In this document: positions 1 to 7,734 of the stretch, in pieces
Layout: every line of letters begins with the position of its first letter
Numbering within the stretch: the stretch's first letter is position 1
Origin: Chthoniobacterales bacterium
GTDB lineage: Bacteria > Verrucomicrobiota > Verrucomicrobiia > Chthoniobacterales > Terrimicrobiaceae
DNA length: 49,561 bases
Direction: 5' to 3'
Assembly: GCA_014879575.1 (NCBI GenBank)
Contig: JACSRU010000106.1
Span: 1 to 49,561, forward strand
Made by a program: the position numbers and the translations under genes
The notes under the pieces: generated by a model
What the model was told of the DNA's origin: nothing
The model's database searches: none
What the model saw: only the letters and a program-made list of their open reading frames with translations

Positions 1-1
1 C

Positions 2-1051
2 GACGGCGCCGTCGGCGCCTTCCTTCCCCTGAGCGGTCCGCAGGGAGACTTCGGACAATCCACCGTCGAGGGAATCAAGCTGGCGATCACGCAAATCAAC
101 GAGGCGGGAGGGCTCCTCAAACGTCCGCTCCACCTCATTCTGCGCGATACGAATTCCAAGGGCCGCGAGGCCGCACAACTCGTCCGCCAACTGGTGACTG
201 AGGACCGCGTCGTGGCTCTCATCGGGGAGATCACCTCGGAAAATTCCCTGTTGGCAGCTCCCGTGGCGGCGGAGCTTGGCATCCCCATGATTTCTCCGGG
301 GTCCACCCATGCCGACGTGACCAAAGCCGGACCCGGCATCTTCAGGGTTTGTTTCGTGGATCCGTTCCAAGGCAGGGTCATGTCGAAATTCTCCAGCTCG
401 ATCGGCGTCACCAAGGCGGCCATCCTTTTTGACCCGGAAGATCCGTATAGCACGTCACTCGCAGCAAGCTTCGAGGAGGATTTCCTGGCCCGCGGCGGCG
501 CGATTGCCGCCAAGGAAACCCTCGCATCCGGCGCGACGGATTTCAGTGCTTCCCTCAACGCCATAAAAGACAAGCAACCGGAAGTGATCTACCTGCCCGT
601 CTATTACGCCCGCGCAGCGGCGATCATCAAACAAGCGCGACAATTGGGAATGGATCAGCCGTTCGTCGGAGCGGATGGATGGGAATCCCCGGATTTCCTG
701 AAAATTGGCGGGAAAGCGGTCGATAATACGTATTTTGCCAGCCACTTCTCGGCGGGGGAACCTTCGGAGCGCACGCAAAATTTTGTGAAGGATTACCAGG
801 CCGCGTATGGGCGCGATCCCCTCGCTCTGGCGGCCCTTGGCTACGACGCCATGAATTTCCTGGCGGAGGGGATTCGCCGGGCCGACTCGACGGAACCGGA
901 GGCGTTGCGAAACGCCCTCGCCCAGACGGAGAGTTTCCCGGGAGTGACTGGCACGATCACCCTTGATGCCGAGCGAAATCCCTCGAAGTCGGCCATTGTC
1001 ATCCGCGTGGATGCCGGGCAATTCAATTACCTCGAAACCGTCGCCCCCTAA
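2..1051 (+). CDS. Branched-chain amino acid-type ABC transporter substrate-binding protein (5' truncated)
   Basis: The reading frame is open from base 2, so the gene begins before the window; the first in-frame start inside it (GTG at 194) is not the true start. The visible 349 residues begin with GAVGAFLPLSGPQGDFGQ, the opening strand of the periplasmic-binding-protein type I fold (Peripla_BP_6, LivK-like). They continue through GLLKRP, TNSKG and LIGEITSENS, matching family positions that contact the ligand. The family captures amino acids, amides or small organic acids in the periplasm and passes them to a Liv-type permease. The signal peptide lies outside the window. No permease or ATPase gene follows, so the ligand cannot be inferred. 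The downstream transpeptidase gene follows closely on the same strand. Confidence 0.85.
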   Translation, partial: DGAVGAFLPLSGPQGDFGQSTVEGIKLAITQINEAGGLLKRPLHLILRDTNSKGREAAQLVRQLVTEDRVVALIGEITSENSLLAAPVAAELGIPMISPGSTHADVTKAGPGIFRVCFVDPFQGRVMSKFSSSIGVTKAAILFDPEDPYSTSLAASFEEDFLARGGAIAAKETLASGATDFSASLNAIKDKQPEVIYLPVYYARAAAIIKQARQLGMDQPFVGADGWESPDFLKIGGKAVDNTYFASHFSAGEPSERTQNFVKDYQAAYGRDPLALAALGYDAMNFLAEGIRRADSTEPEALRNALAQTESFPGVTGTITLDAERNPSKSAIVIRVDAGQFNYLETVAP

Positions 1052-1138
1052 GAACCTGTGAAAAAGTTCCCCTTCAAAAAGGCGCATCGCGTGCTTGCAG
1101 AAGCCGGGAACTTTATGCAGCCTGATCCAATGGATTTT

Positions 1139-1765
1139 ATGCCCACACAAAGACTCAAGGTGCTTTTTGCCGTCGTTTTTCCGGCTCTCGCCCTATCGCT
1201 GACATCCTGCACAACTCCCACCCCCACGAGCGGGCGCAATTCGTTTTCCTTCGATCCCCCGGCCCAGCAACCGTCGAATCCGGCGGACGTCAAGGCCATG
1301 CTCAGCACCGGTGCCCAGCGCCTCTACATCGTGGAGGGAAATAAAATCCTCCTGGCCACTCCGGCCACGGTCGGGAAGCCTTCGACCCCCACCCCGCATG
1401 GAAATTTTCGCATCTACTCCAAACAAAAGGAACGTCGCCGGGCCAGCAGCCCCGGAGCGGGATATCCCATGACATATTGGATGGAATTCCAGCCCGCCTA
1501 CGGGATGCACTGGGGGTTCATGAACTCCGAGCCGCGCACGCACGGTTGCGTTCGTCTCCCGCTGAAAGCCGCCAAAAAGGTTTTCAATTTGGTGCGCGTG
1601 GGGACCCCGCTTCATGTGGCCACCAGCCAGCCTTGGGATGCCACCGTCGGAAAATCCCTGCCGACTCTGGATGACTCCAGACTCGCCGATCCTCCGCTTT
1701 CCTACATGCTGAGTCCGAAGGTGTTTCAGGACGCCCATGCCGGGAAAATGTGGAACTTTCAATAA
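1139..1765 (+). CDS. L,D-transpeptidase (YkuD domain) lipoprotein
   Basis: Predicted peptidoglycan L,D-transpeptidase of 208 residues. The start at 1139 is chosen because it gives a clean lipoprotein signal peptide: basic MPTQRLK, a hydrophobic stretch and the lipobox LTSC. An in-frame GTG at 1058 would add 27 residues before it. The YkuD catalytic signature is present as MHWG, then THGCVRLP with the nucleophile Cys at residue 137. The family cross-links meso-diaminopimelate residues (3-3 links) or anchors lipoproteins to the wall. The region before the motif (QRLYIVEGN, TPTPHGNFRIYS) matches the usual strands of the domain. The Thr-Pro-rich linker after the lipid anchor would let the domain reach the wall. 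The gene follows the binding-protein gene by about 90 bases on the same strand, but no functional link is evident. Confidence 0.85.
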   Translation: MPTQRLKVLFAVVFPALALSLTSCTTPTPTSGRNSFSFDPPAQQPSNPADVKAMLSTGAQRLYIVEGNKILLATPATVGKPSTPTPHGNFRIYSKQKERRRASSPGAGYPMTYWMEFQPAYGMHWGFMNSEPRTHGCVRLPLKAAKKVFNLVRVGTPLHVATSQPWDATVGKSLPTLDDSRLADPPLSYMLSPKVFQDAHAGKMWNFQ

Positions 1766-1807
1766 CCCGGACATCGGAGACAGGCGACCTCATATCCCTT
1801 CTCGCGC

Positions 1808-3805
1808 ATGATATCCATTCGGGAGGACGGCGGAAACGGGAGCCTGTCTGCCTTTGAACAGGAAATCCACGGGATATTTTCCGAGCAGGGAAAGCTCTCT
1901 CACGGCGCGGGCTTTGAGTTTCGCAAGGAACAGCAGGACATGGCGTGCGCCGTGGCCCGCACGCTGGAACAAGGACGGCAAATCGTGGTGGAAGCCGGAA
2001 CGGGCGTCGGGAAGTCGCTCGCTTATCTCGTTCCCGCCGCCCTCCACGCGATCCGGACCAAACGAAAGGCGGTCATTTCCACCCACACGATTTCCCTGCA
2101 GGAACAACTGATCTTTAAGGACATCCCCTTCGTCCAGAATTTGCTGGATGAGGATTTCGAGGCGTTGCTCATGAAGGGACGCCAGAACTACCTCTGCGCC
2201 ACGCGGCTGGCGCGGGCCCTCGCCCACGCGGCGGATCTCTTCACCACCGAGCAAAAGTCCGAACTCGAACGGATCCGGGATTGGAGTCTGACCACGAAGG
2301 ACGGCTCGCTCAGCGACTTCCTCGAACAACCGGATCCCGCCGTGTGGGAGGAGGTCCGCAGCGAACAGCATCTCTGCACGCCAAAGATGTGCGGACAAAA
2401 TTCCGGCTGTCACTACCAGGCCCTGCGGCGTCGGATCGCGGGTGCGCACATGGTCGTGCTCAACCATGCGCTCTTTTTCACCCTGCTGGGTGCGGTCGAG
2501 GATGCGGAGCACCGCACGGGAGGACTCCTCTTCGCAAATGATTTCGTGATTTTCGACGAGGCCCACACGATCGAGGAGGTGGCTTCGCGGCACATCGGAC
2601 AGGAAGTCTCCCAACTCGGCCTCCGCCGGGCCATCCAGCGTCTGTATAATCCCCGCACCAAACGCGGGCTCTTCCAGTTCCTGAAAAACGGATCCGCCTG
2701 CAAGGCCGTGGCCGACATCCTCCCCGCCTCGGACAGTTTTTTCCAGGCGGTCACGGCGAAGTGTTCATTCAAAAAAGGCCGCGACTTCCGGATTCGGGAA
2801 GCCGGTTGGGTGGATGGCGGGGAGGTCTGCACGAACCTCGCCAGGCTCGGTGAGTTGATCGCCACGGAATCCGCCCGATGCAAGGAGGAAATCAGCGCGG
2901 CGGAGCTTCAGGATGCCGCCCGCAAACTCCGCTCCGCCCGGGCGGCGATCACCGATTTCCTCGCGCTCGATCATCCGGATCACGTTTACTGGGTGGAGAA
3001 AATCGGGCGCCAGGAACAATTCTGCACGCTTCGCTCCGCTCCGGTCGATCTGGCGGATGCCTTGCGTCGGCTCCTCTTTCGCGAGGGAGCCTGCTCGGTT
3101 CTGACCAGTGCCACGCTTTCGGTCGGGAGCCCCGATCTTACGTATTTCCGTCAACGCATCGGCGCGGAAGACGTGTCGGCCCTCCAGATCGGGAGCCCGT
3201 TCGATTACGAAAAGCAAATGCAACTCCACCTCGTCCGCCAGATGCCGGATCCAAAAGACGCCGGATACGAAACGGCACTCGAAAAGTGGATCGCCCACTT
3301 CACGGACAAAAGCCTCGCACGCGCATTTGTCTTGTTCACCAGCTACCAAACCATGCGGGCGGTCTCGGAAAAGATGGAGCCGCATTTCGCGAAGAAGGGT
3401 TGGCCCCTGCTGGTCCAGGGCACGGGCATGCCCGCCCAGCGCATGATCCGCGAGTTTCGGGAAAATTCCCACAGCGTGCTTTTTGGTGTCTCCAGCTTTT
3501 GGACCGGAGTGGACGTCCCCGGCGACGCCCTCTCGAGCGTCATCATCACCCGACTCCCCTTTGCCACACCGGATCATCCCCTCACCGAGGCCCGCCTTGA
3601 GGCCATCGAGTCCGAGGGCGGAAGGGCCTTCGAAAGTTACTCTCTCCCGGAAGCCATTCTCCGGCTTCGCCAGGGCGTTGGCCGCCTCATCCGCAGCAAA
3701 TCCGACACCGGAACGGTTGTCATTTTGGACAGCCGGATTGTGAACAAGCCCTACGGAAAATCCTTCCTGCGCGCGATGCCGAAGTGTCCCGTGGAAATCC
3801 ACTAA
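1808..3805 (+). CDS. dinG: ATP-dependent DNA helicase, DinG/XPD type
   Basis: A 665-residue superfamily 2 helicase of the DinG/Rad3/XPD group, which unwinds DNA 5' to 3' during repair and removal of R-loops. Walker A is GTGVGKS at residues 64-70 and Walker B is DEAH at 250-253. Four cysteines lie between them at 130, 190, 195 and 201, the arrangement that binds the 4Fe-4S cluster of this group. The C-terminal helicase half shows FTSYQTM, GVDVPGD and the motif VI region RQGVGRLIRS. Length is normal for bacterial DinG. The start at 1808 gives a standard N-terminus. The stop TAA shares its last A with the ATG of the MOSC gene, so the two are translationally coupled, although a shared pathway is not obvious. 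Confidence 0.9.
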   Translation: MISIREDGGNGSLSAFEQEIHGIFSEQGKLSHGAGFEFRKEQQDMACAVARTLEQGRQIVVEAGTGVGKSLAYLVPAALHAIRTKRKAVISTHTISLQEQLIFKDIPFVQNLLDEDFEALLMKGRQNYLCATRLARALAHAADLFTTEQKSELERIRDWSLTTKDGSLSDFLEQPDPAVWEEVRSEQHLCTPKMCGQNSGCHYQALRRRIAGAHMVVLNHALFFTLLGAVEDAEHRTGGLLFANDFVIFDEAHTIEEVASRHIGQEVSQLGLRRAIQRLYNPRTKRGLFQFLKNGSACKAVADILPASDSFFQAVTAKCSFKKGRDFRIREAGWVDGGEVCTNLARLGELIATESARCKEEISAAELQDAARKLRSARAAITDFLALDHPDHVYWVEKIGRQEQFCTLRSAPVDLADALRRLLFREGACSVLTSATLSVGSPDLTYFRQRIGAEDVSALQIGSPFDYEKQMQLHLVRQMPDPKDAGYETALEKWIAHFTDKSLARAFVLFTSYQTMRAVSEKMEPHFAKKGWPLLVQGTGMPAQRMIREFRENSHSVLFGVSSFWTGVDVPGDALSSVIITRLPFATPDHPLTEARLEAIESEGGRAFESYSLPEAILRLRQGVGRLIRSKSDTGTVVILDSRIVNKPYGKSFLRAMPKCPVEIH

Positions 3806-4521
3806 TGGCTCCGCTGAACAGCCTGATGACCCTCCTTGCCCTCCACGTTGGGGCCGCCGCTGAAGTCCCCACCTCCGGCACCTCCGAGTGGTGGGACAAG
3901 CCCTGGCGATCCGGCTTTATCAAAGAGTCCCAACCCGGTGCCGTGTCGCTCGGGTTCACCGGCCTCGCGGGCGACGAACAGGCCGATTTGGTCCACCACG
4001 GCGGCCCGGACAAGGCCCTCTGTGTCTATCCCGCCGAGCATTATCCGTTTTGGAACGAGACGCTGCACCCGGTCACTTTCCCGTGGGGGTCGTTTGGGGA
4101 AAATCTCACCACCCAGGGCCTCATCGAAAACGAAATTTGCATTGGAGACATCTTCACGCTTCCCCGTGGAACCGTCGTTCAGGTGAGTCAACCCCGCCAG
4201 CCCTGCTGGAAGCTCGCCAGACGTTGGCGAATCAAGGACTTTGCCCTGCAACTCGAACAAACCGGCCGCACCGGCTGGTATTTTCGAGTCCTGAAACCGG
4301 GCAGCCTGTCCGCAGGCGACACCCTCCGCCTGACTCAACGCCCACACCCGGATTGGACCATCTCCCGGGCCAATGCCCTCATGCACCATCAACGCGACAA
4401 CCGCACCGATGCCGCCGAACTGGCCCGCTGCCCGGCCCTTTCAAAAAGCTGGCAGCAAACCCTCTCCGCCCGCAGCCAAGGCGATGCTCCTTCCCCCACC
4501 CGCCGGCTGGAGCAACCTTGA
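3805..4521 (+). CDS. MOSC domain protein, YiiM-like
   Basis: A 238-residue cytoplasmic protein of the YiiM type: an N-terminal MOSC domain followed by a short three-helix tail domain. MOSC proteins handle molybdenum-cofactor-bound sulfur or reduce N-hydroxylated compounds. Visible signatures are GLAGDEQADLVHHGGPDKA, FGENLTTQGL and the conserved cofactor-ligand Cys at residue 134 in QPRQPCWKL. The C-terminal helical part (WTISRANALMHHQRDN) matches the YiiM tail. The start at 3805 overlaps the dinG stop by one base; an in-frame ATG at 3826 is the alternative. It converges with the modAB operon across a short junk region, so molybdate uptake and a molybdenum-cofactor protein lie side by side. 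Confidence 0.85.
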   Translation: MAPLNSLMTLLALHVGAAAEVPTSGTSEWWDKPWRSGFIKESQPGAVSLGFTGLAGDEQADLVHHGGPDKALCVYPAEHYPFWNETLHPVTFPWGSFGENLTTQGLIENEICIGDIFTLPRGTVVQVSQPRQPCWKLARRWRIKDFALQLEQTGRTGWYFRVLKPGSLSAGDTLRLTQRPHPDWTISRANALMHHQRDNRTDAAELARCPALSKSWQQTLSARSQGDAPSPTRRLEQP

Positions 4522-4554
4522 GCCTTCAGCCATCCAGCAACCACCCACCGCCGC

Positions 4555-4690
4555 ATGTTCCAACAAACCTTCAAAAACATAGACGACGTCCTTTGGAAGA
4601 ACGTCGGCTTCAACGGCGATCTCCGCAACAAGATCCAGAGCGGCTACAACCTGCGCGCCATTATTGACCACGTGGACGGGTTGCGGGCAT
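4555..4690 (+). pseudogene. Type I restriction methyltransferase (hsdM) remnant
   Basis: The reading starting at 4555 begins MFQQTFKNIDDVLWK, the standard N-terminus of type I HsdM subunits. After two or three residues it jumps to LRNKIQSGYNLRAIIDHVDGL, which in intact HsdM lies just before the methyltransferase core. Everything between and all catalytic motifs (DPxxGxGG, NPPF) are missing, and the sequence after about 4690 is no longer HsdM-like. This is an internally deleted, 3'-truncated relic. It is not a copy of the methyltransferase gene at 41.7-44 kb, whose N-terminus is of a different type. It sits just downstream of modB, where modC would usually be found. Confidence 0.65.
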
Positions 4691-4795
4691 CTGACCGAGG
4701 TGACCAAATTGACGACCAGATGACCCAGGCCGCATCGCCGACTACCTGCGCGTTTACCGCAACCGCAAGCTGGCGGTGGGCGCGAAGAGATTGTC
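4691..4795. other. Unassigned stretch between hsdM relic and modB
   Basis: About 100 bases with no convincing gene. One + strand frame, from about 4719, reads DDPGRIADYLRVYRNRK, which is protein-like, but it opens with a stop just upstream and fades into antisense modB. I could not assign it. The three minus-strand frames carry no recognisable ModC motif such as Walker A or the LSGGQ signature. Confidence 0.35.
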
Positions 4796-5470
4796 TCACA
4801 GAAGCCTTCTGGGGAATGGACGGCCCCCCGGATTCAAGCGGGAGAGGACAAAAAGGGCCGCTCCGGAAATCCCGACAATCACCACCGACAACAGGGCGGC
4901 TCCCGTCATGTCCCCTCCCTCGACATGAAAAAAGATCGAGATCGGTATGGTTTGAGTCCGTCCCGGAATATTGCCCGCCAACATGAGAGTCGCTCCAAAT
5001 TCCCCGATCGTCCGCACGAAGGTCAGGATCACCCCGGCAAGAATTCCCGGCCAGGCGAGCGGCACCATGATGCGCCAAAGGATGCGGCGCTCGGAGTATC
5101 CAAACACCCTCGCGGCGTCGAGCAGTTCTGCATCCATCTGCAGGAAGGCTCCCTTGGCTGTTTGATACATGATGGGAAAAGCCACCGCCGTGGCGGCGAT
5201 CACTGTGGCTTCCCATGTGAAGACGATCGGGCGTCCGATCTCCGCGAGCACCTGCCCAACGGGCGACTGCCGACCGAACACCACCAGCAGCAACAAGCCC
5301 ACCACCGTGGGTGGCAGGGCCAGCGGAAAAAGCAACACGCCATCGAGAAAATCAATAAACGCCCCGCTGTGCTTGATTCGCCAGCGGGCGGCAAGTATCC
5401 CGAAAACCATGGTGATGCCCGTGGCACACAGGGCGGTTTTCAGGGAAACCAATACGGGAGACCAATCCAT
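4796..5470 (-). CDS. modB: Molybdate ABC transporter permease ModB
   Basis: A 224-residue inner-membrane permease with about five hydrophobic segments. It has the cytoplasmic EAA loop that docks the ATPase, seen here as DAARVFGYSERRILWRIMVP. PLALPPTVVG and EFGATLMLAGN are typical of ModB/CysT-type permeases. The ATG at 5470 is chosen because it overlaps the modA stop (TGATG), giving tight coupling; a GTG one codon upstream is the alternative. Within an oxyanion ABC importer it would form the membrane channel for molybdate or tungstate. The partner ATPase ModC is not encoded next to it or elsewhere in the window, so it must be supplied from another locus or be lost. Confidence 0.9.
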   Translation of the reverse strand: MDWSPVLVSLKTALCATGITMVFGILAARWRIKHSGAFIDFLDGVLLFPLALPPTVVGLLLLVVFGRQSPVGQVLAEIGRPIVFTWEATVIAATAVAFPIMYQTAKGAFLQMDAELLDAARVFGYSERRILWRIMVPLAWPGILAGVILTFVRTIGEFGATLMLAGNIPGRTQTIPISIFFHVEGGDMTGAALLSVVIVGISGAALFVLSRLNPGGRPFPRRLL

Positions 5471-6219
5471 CACGGCACGGAGGATACCGAAAACCCGGCG
5501 GATTTGAAGACTGCGGCAGCCTCCTGACTGCGGAGAAATTCGAGAAAGCGGGTGGCCTCCGCCGCATGCGGTGAGGCCTTCACGATGGCGGCGGGATATT
5601 CGATCTTTTGGTGCGAGGCCTCCGGGGCGGTCGCCACGATGCGCACGGCCTTGGAACTGGCGGCATCGCTGCCATAGACGATCCCCGCATCCGCATTCCC
5701 GCTTTCGACATAGATCAGAACCTGGCGCACGTCCTTGGCATAAACCAACCTCTCCCGCACGGCCTCCGCGAGTCTCAAATGCGTCAAAACTTCCATGGCA
5801 TACATCCCGGCCGGCACACTCTGCGGCTCTCCGATGGCAAGGGTCCGAACCGATGTCAGATCCCCAAATCCTGTCGGGGCCTTCGTTCCGGCAGGCGCGA
5901 TCAGAACCAACGTGTTTCCGAGCAGAACAAAGCGGCTGTCGGGCAGTATCCCTCCGGCTGCCTCCAGCGCATCCATCTGCCTGGCAGCGGCGGAAATAAA
6001 GACATCCACCGGAGCTCCGTTGACGATCTGTTGCTCCAGAGAACCCGAGGATCCGAAGTTGTAGATCACCTTCGTCCCGGGATTGGCCTTCTCAAATCCG
6101 GTCTGCAACGTTTCCAGCGGTGCCTTGAGACTGATGGCCGCAGAGACGGTGATGGTTACAGGTTCGGCCCGCAACGAAAACGAGGCGCACAATGCGAGGA
6201 GAAGGAGGATTTTTTTCAT
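5470..6219 (-). CDS. modA: Molybdate ABC transporter periplasmic binding protein ModA
   Basis: A 249-residue periplasmic binding protein with a Sec signal peptide (MKKILLLLALCASFSLRA). Family signatures are ISLKAPLETLQTGFEKANP, FGSSGSLEQQI, GAPVDVFISA, QSVPAGMYAMEVL and GNADAGIVYGSDA. The Ser residues in AAIS and GSSGS are those that hold the tetrahedral oxyanion in characterised ModA proteins. It delivers molybdate (or tungstate) to ModB. The start overlaps the stop of the upstream binding-protein gene (ATGA), and its stop overlaps the modB start. Length and motif set are ordinary for the family. Confidence 0.93.
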   Translation of the reverse strand: MKKILLLLALCASFSLRAEPVTITVSAAISLKAPLETLQTGFEKANPGTKVIYNFGSSGSLEQQIVNGAPVDVFISAAARQMDALEAAGGILPDSRFVLLGNTLVLIAPAGTKAPTGFGDLTSVRTLAIGEPQSVPAGMYAMEVLTHLRLAEAVRERLVYAKDVRQVLIYVESGNADAGIVYGSDAASSKAVRIVATAPEASHQKIEYPAAIVKASPHAAEATRFLEFLRSQEAAAVFKSAGFSVSSVP

Positions 6220-7037
6220 GGTGTTGAGGTGATGGGAAAAAGAAGCGGTTTGCCATCGGGCTGATCACGGGCCGCAGCCTTCAAGATTTCCTGTCCACGG
6301 GGCCCCGCCAGGTAATCACTGAGCTGCCTGGCCGCCAAGGATCTCGTGCCGGGCAACTTGGCCGGGTTTGCCTCGATGACCACGTAGGGGCGCTGCATGT
6401 CCGAATCCCCTTCGACGGCGATCTGCATGCCTCCTTTCGGAAGTTTTCCAAACAGCACCGGGATCCGTCCGCTCAGCACATAGGCGCCATTGCGCTCGGC
6501 AAAGGCGAGGAGTTCGGCGGGTGAAGCACTCTGATCCGTCAGCAGCCATTCACCTGTCGGACGAATGCCCGCCTTGCTCCAGAGCTTCTCGGCGATGATT
6601 CGTTTGCCGGCCCCCTTCGCGTCCACAAACCGACTCCGCGTCTCCGCAATTCTTCTCAGGGCAGCCGCGCCATCCTTCCAACCCATGATTCCGGCAGGAT
6701 CCCCGGGCGGCGCCAGGATGACGAGTTCGTTCCGTGCCCAGGGGCGCATGTTCTGCCCATACCCCGCAGCCACCAAGTCGGTTGCCACATCGCTCGAATG
6801 CATCGTCAGAACGTCCGCGACTCCCTCACGGAATGCCGGACCGATCACTTCCTTGTTTCCACTGATTACGAGAACGACCTTCACGCCGGTGTCCTTTTCA
6901 AACTGTCCGGATAATTTATCCCACATCCCACTCATGACCAGACCGCCGATCACCGCAACCCGGACGACCTTTGGCTCAGGCGACGGCTTGCACCCCGCCA
7001 CCAGAGCCAACAGAAGAATTCCGAGAACTTTCCTCAT
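6216..7037 (-). CDS. Second oxyanion-type (tungstate/molybdate-like) binding lipoprotein
   Basis: A 273-residue binding protein with a lipoprotein signal peptide (MRKVLGILLLALVAGC, lipobox VAGC). The core resembles TupA/WtpA-type tungstate and molybdate receptors: FEKDTGVKVVLVISGNKE, ADVLTMHSSD, NELVILAPPGDPAG and TGEWLLTD. The start at 7037 is chosen for the lipobox; reading further upstream gives only antisense-like sequence. The gene starts one base past the pseudopilin stop and overlaps modA by four bases. Two receptors with one permease could broaden ligand range, for example one for tungstate and one for molybdate. The ligand is inferred only from fold-like motifs and context; a phosphate- or sulfate-type receptor is possible. 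Confidence 0.65.
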   Translation of the reverse strand: MRKVLGILLLALVAGCKPSPEPKVVRVAVIGGLVMSGMWDKLSGQFEKDTGVKVVLVISGNKEVIGPAFREGVADVLTMHSSDVATDLVAAGYGQNMRPWARNELVILAPPGDPAGIMGWKDGAAALRRIAETRSRFVDAKGAGKRIIAEKLWSKAGIRPTGEWLLTDQSASPAELLAFAERNGAYVLSGRIPVLFGKLPKGGMQIAVEGDSDMQRPYVVIEANPAKLPGTRSLAARQLSDYLAGPRGQEILKAAARDQPDGKPLLFPITSTP

Positions 7038-7038
7038 G

Positions 7039-7734
7039 TCAAAAAACCGGTCTCCAGGTGTCCCCGGCAAGTCCGGGTTGCCAGCGGATGTCTGGCTGCG
7101 CCACTTCGCCACTGCCACACCCGAGGTAATCTCCGGGAAAACTTCCCACGTGTCCGTCAACAAATGCCACATTGGCTCGTCCGCCGTGGCGGGGCATGAC
7201 CGAAAATGGCCGCGAAGAGGGCACGGTGGACGCATACCCGCCGGGGGAGTCCGCAAGGAAAGCCAGTGTCGCGGGACTGGGTAACTGCACCACCCGGCTT
7301 CTCTCCGGCTGATCCCAACGTGAGAGATACATATTCATCCCGTAACTGATAAAGTGCGTGTAGGAATTTGTCACCCTGGCGGCGGGACACACAAACACGC
7401 TTCGAGCACCTGGCTTCGGCGCCTTTCCCGCCTTGTAAAGATCGTGATAGGCGGGCATTTCGAGATATGCCGCGAGGCTGTTGAACCAATCGTCCGGCCG
7501 ATCCACGACCCAGACGGGCTGAACCCCCTGCCCTCGTCGCGGCAGGAACCCTCCGCTCTCCTGGATGTAACATTGGAGCGCACCTCCCCATTGTCTGAGA
7601 TGGGAGAGGCACTTTGCCGAGTTGACCCTGTCAATACTCCGTCCAACCGCCGCGATTCCAAGCGAGGCAAGAAGTCCCGCCACCGCGACTGCGGCGAGCA
7701 GCTCGGGCAGGGAAAAACCCGCGAGTCTTTTCAT
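7039..7734 (-). CDS. Type II pseudopilin-like protein with prepilin N-terminus
   Basis: A 231-residue protein beginning MKRLAGFSLPELLAAVAVAG, a prepilin peptidase site: cleavage after the Gly, Glu at +5 of the mature chain, then a hydrophobic helix. The C-terminal part carries RHGGRANVAFVDGHV, the H-X9-DG type motif of the large secreted/pseudopilin families in Verrucomicrobiota, Planctomycetota and Lentisphaerota. Such proteins are exported by a type II/type IV pilus-like machine. Their individual roles are mostly unknown. The start at 7734 overlaps the stop of the PEP-CTERM gene (ATGA), and the stop lies one base from the next start, so it is embedded in the oxyanion transporter operon. GspE/PilB ATPases are encoded at 11.5-14.8 kb. 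Confidence 0.85.
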   Translation of the reverse strand: MKRLAGFSLPELLAAVAVAGLLASLGIAAVGRSIDRVNSAKCLSHLRQWGGALQCYIQESGGFLPRRGQGVQPVWVVDRPDDWFNSLAAYLEMPAYHDLYKAGKAPKPGARSVFVCPAARVTNSYTHFISYGMNMYLSRWDQPERSRVVQLPSPATLAFLADSPGGYASTVPSSRPFSVMPRHGGRANVAFVDGHVGSFPGDYLGCGSGEVAQPDIRWQPGLAGDTWRPVF

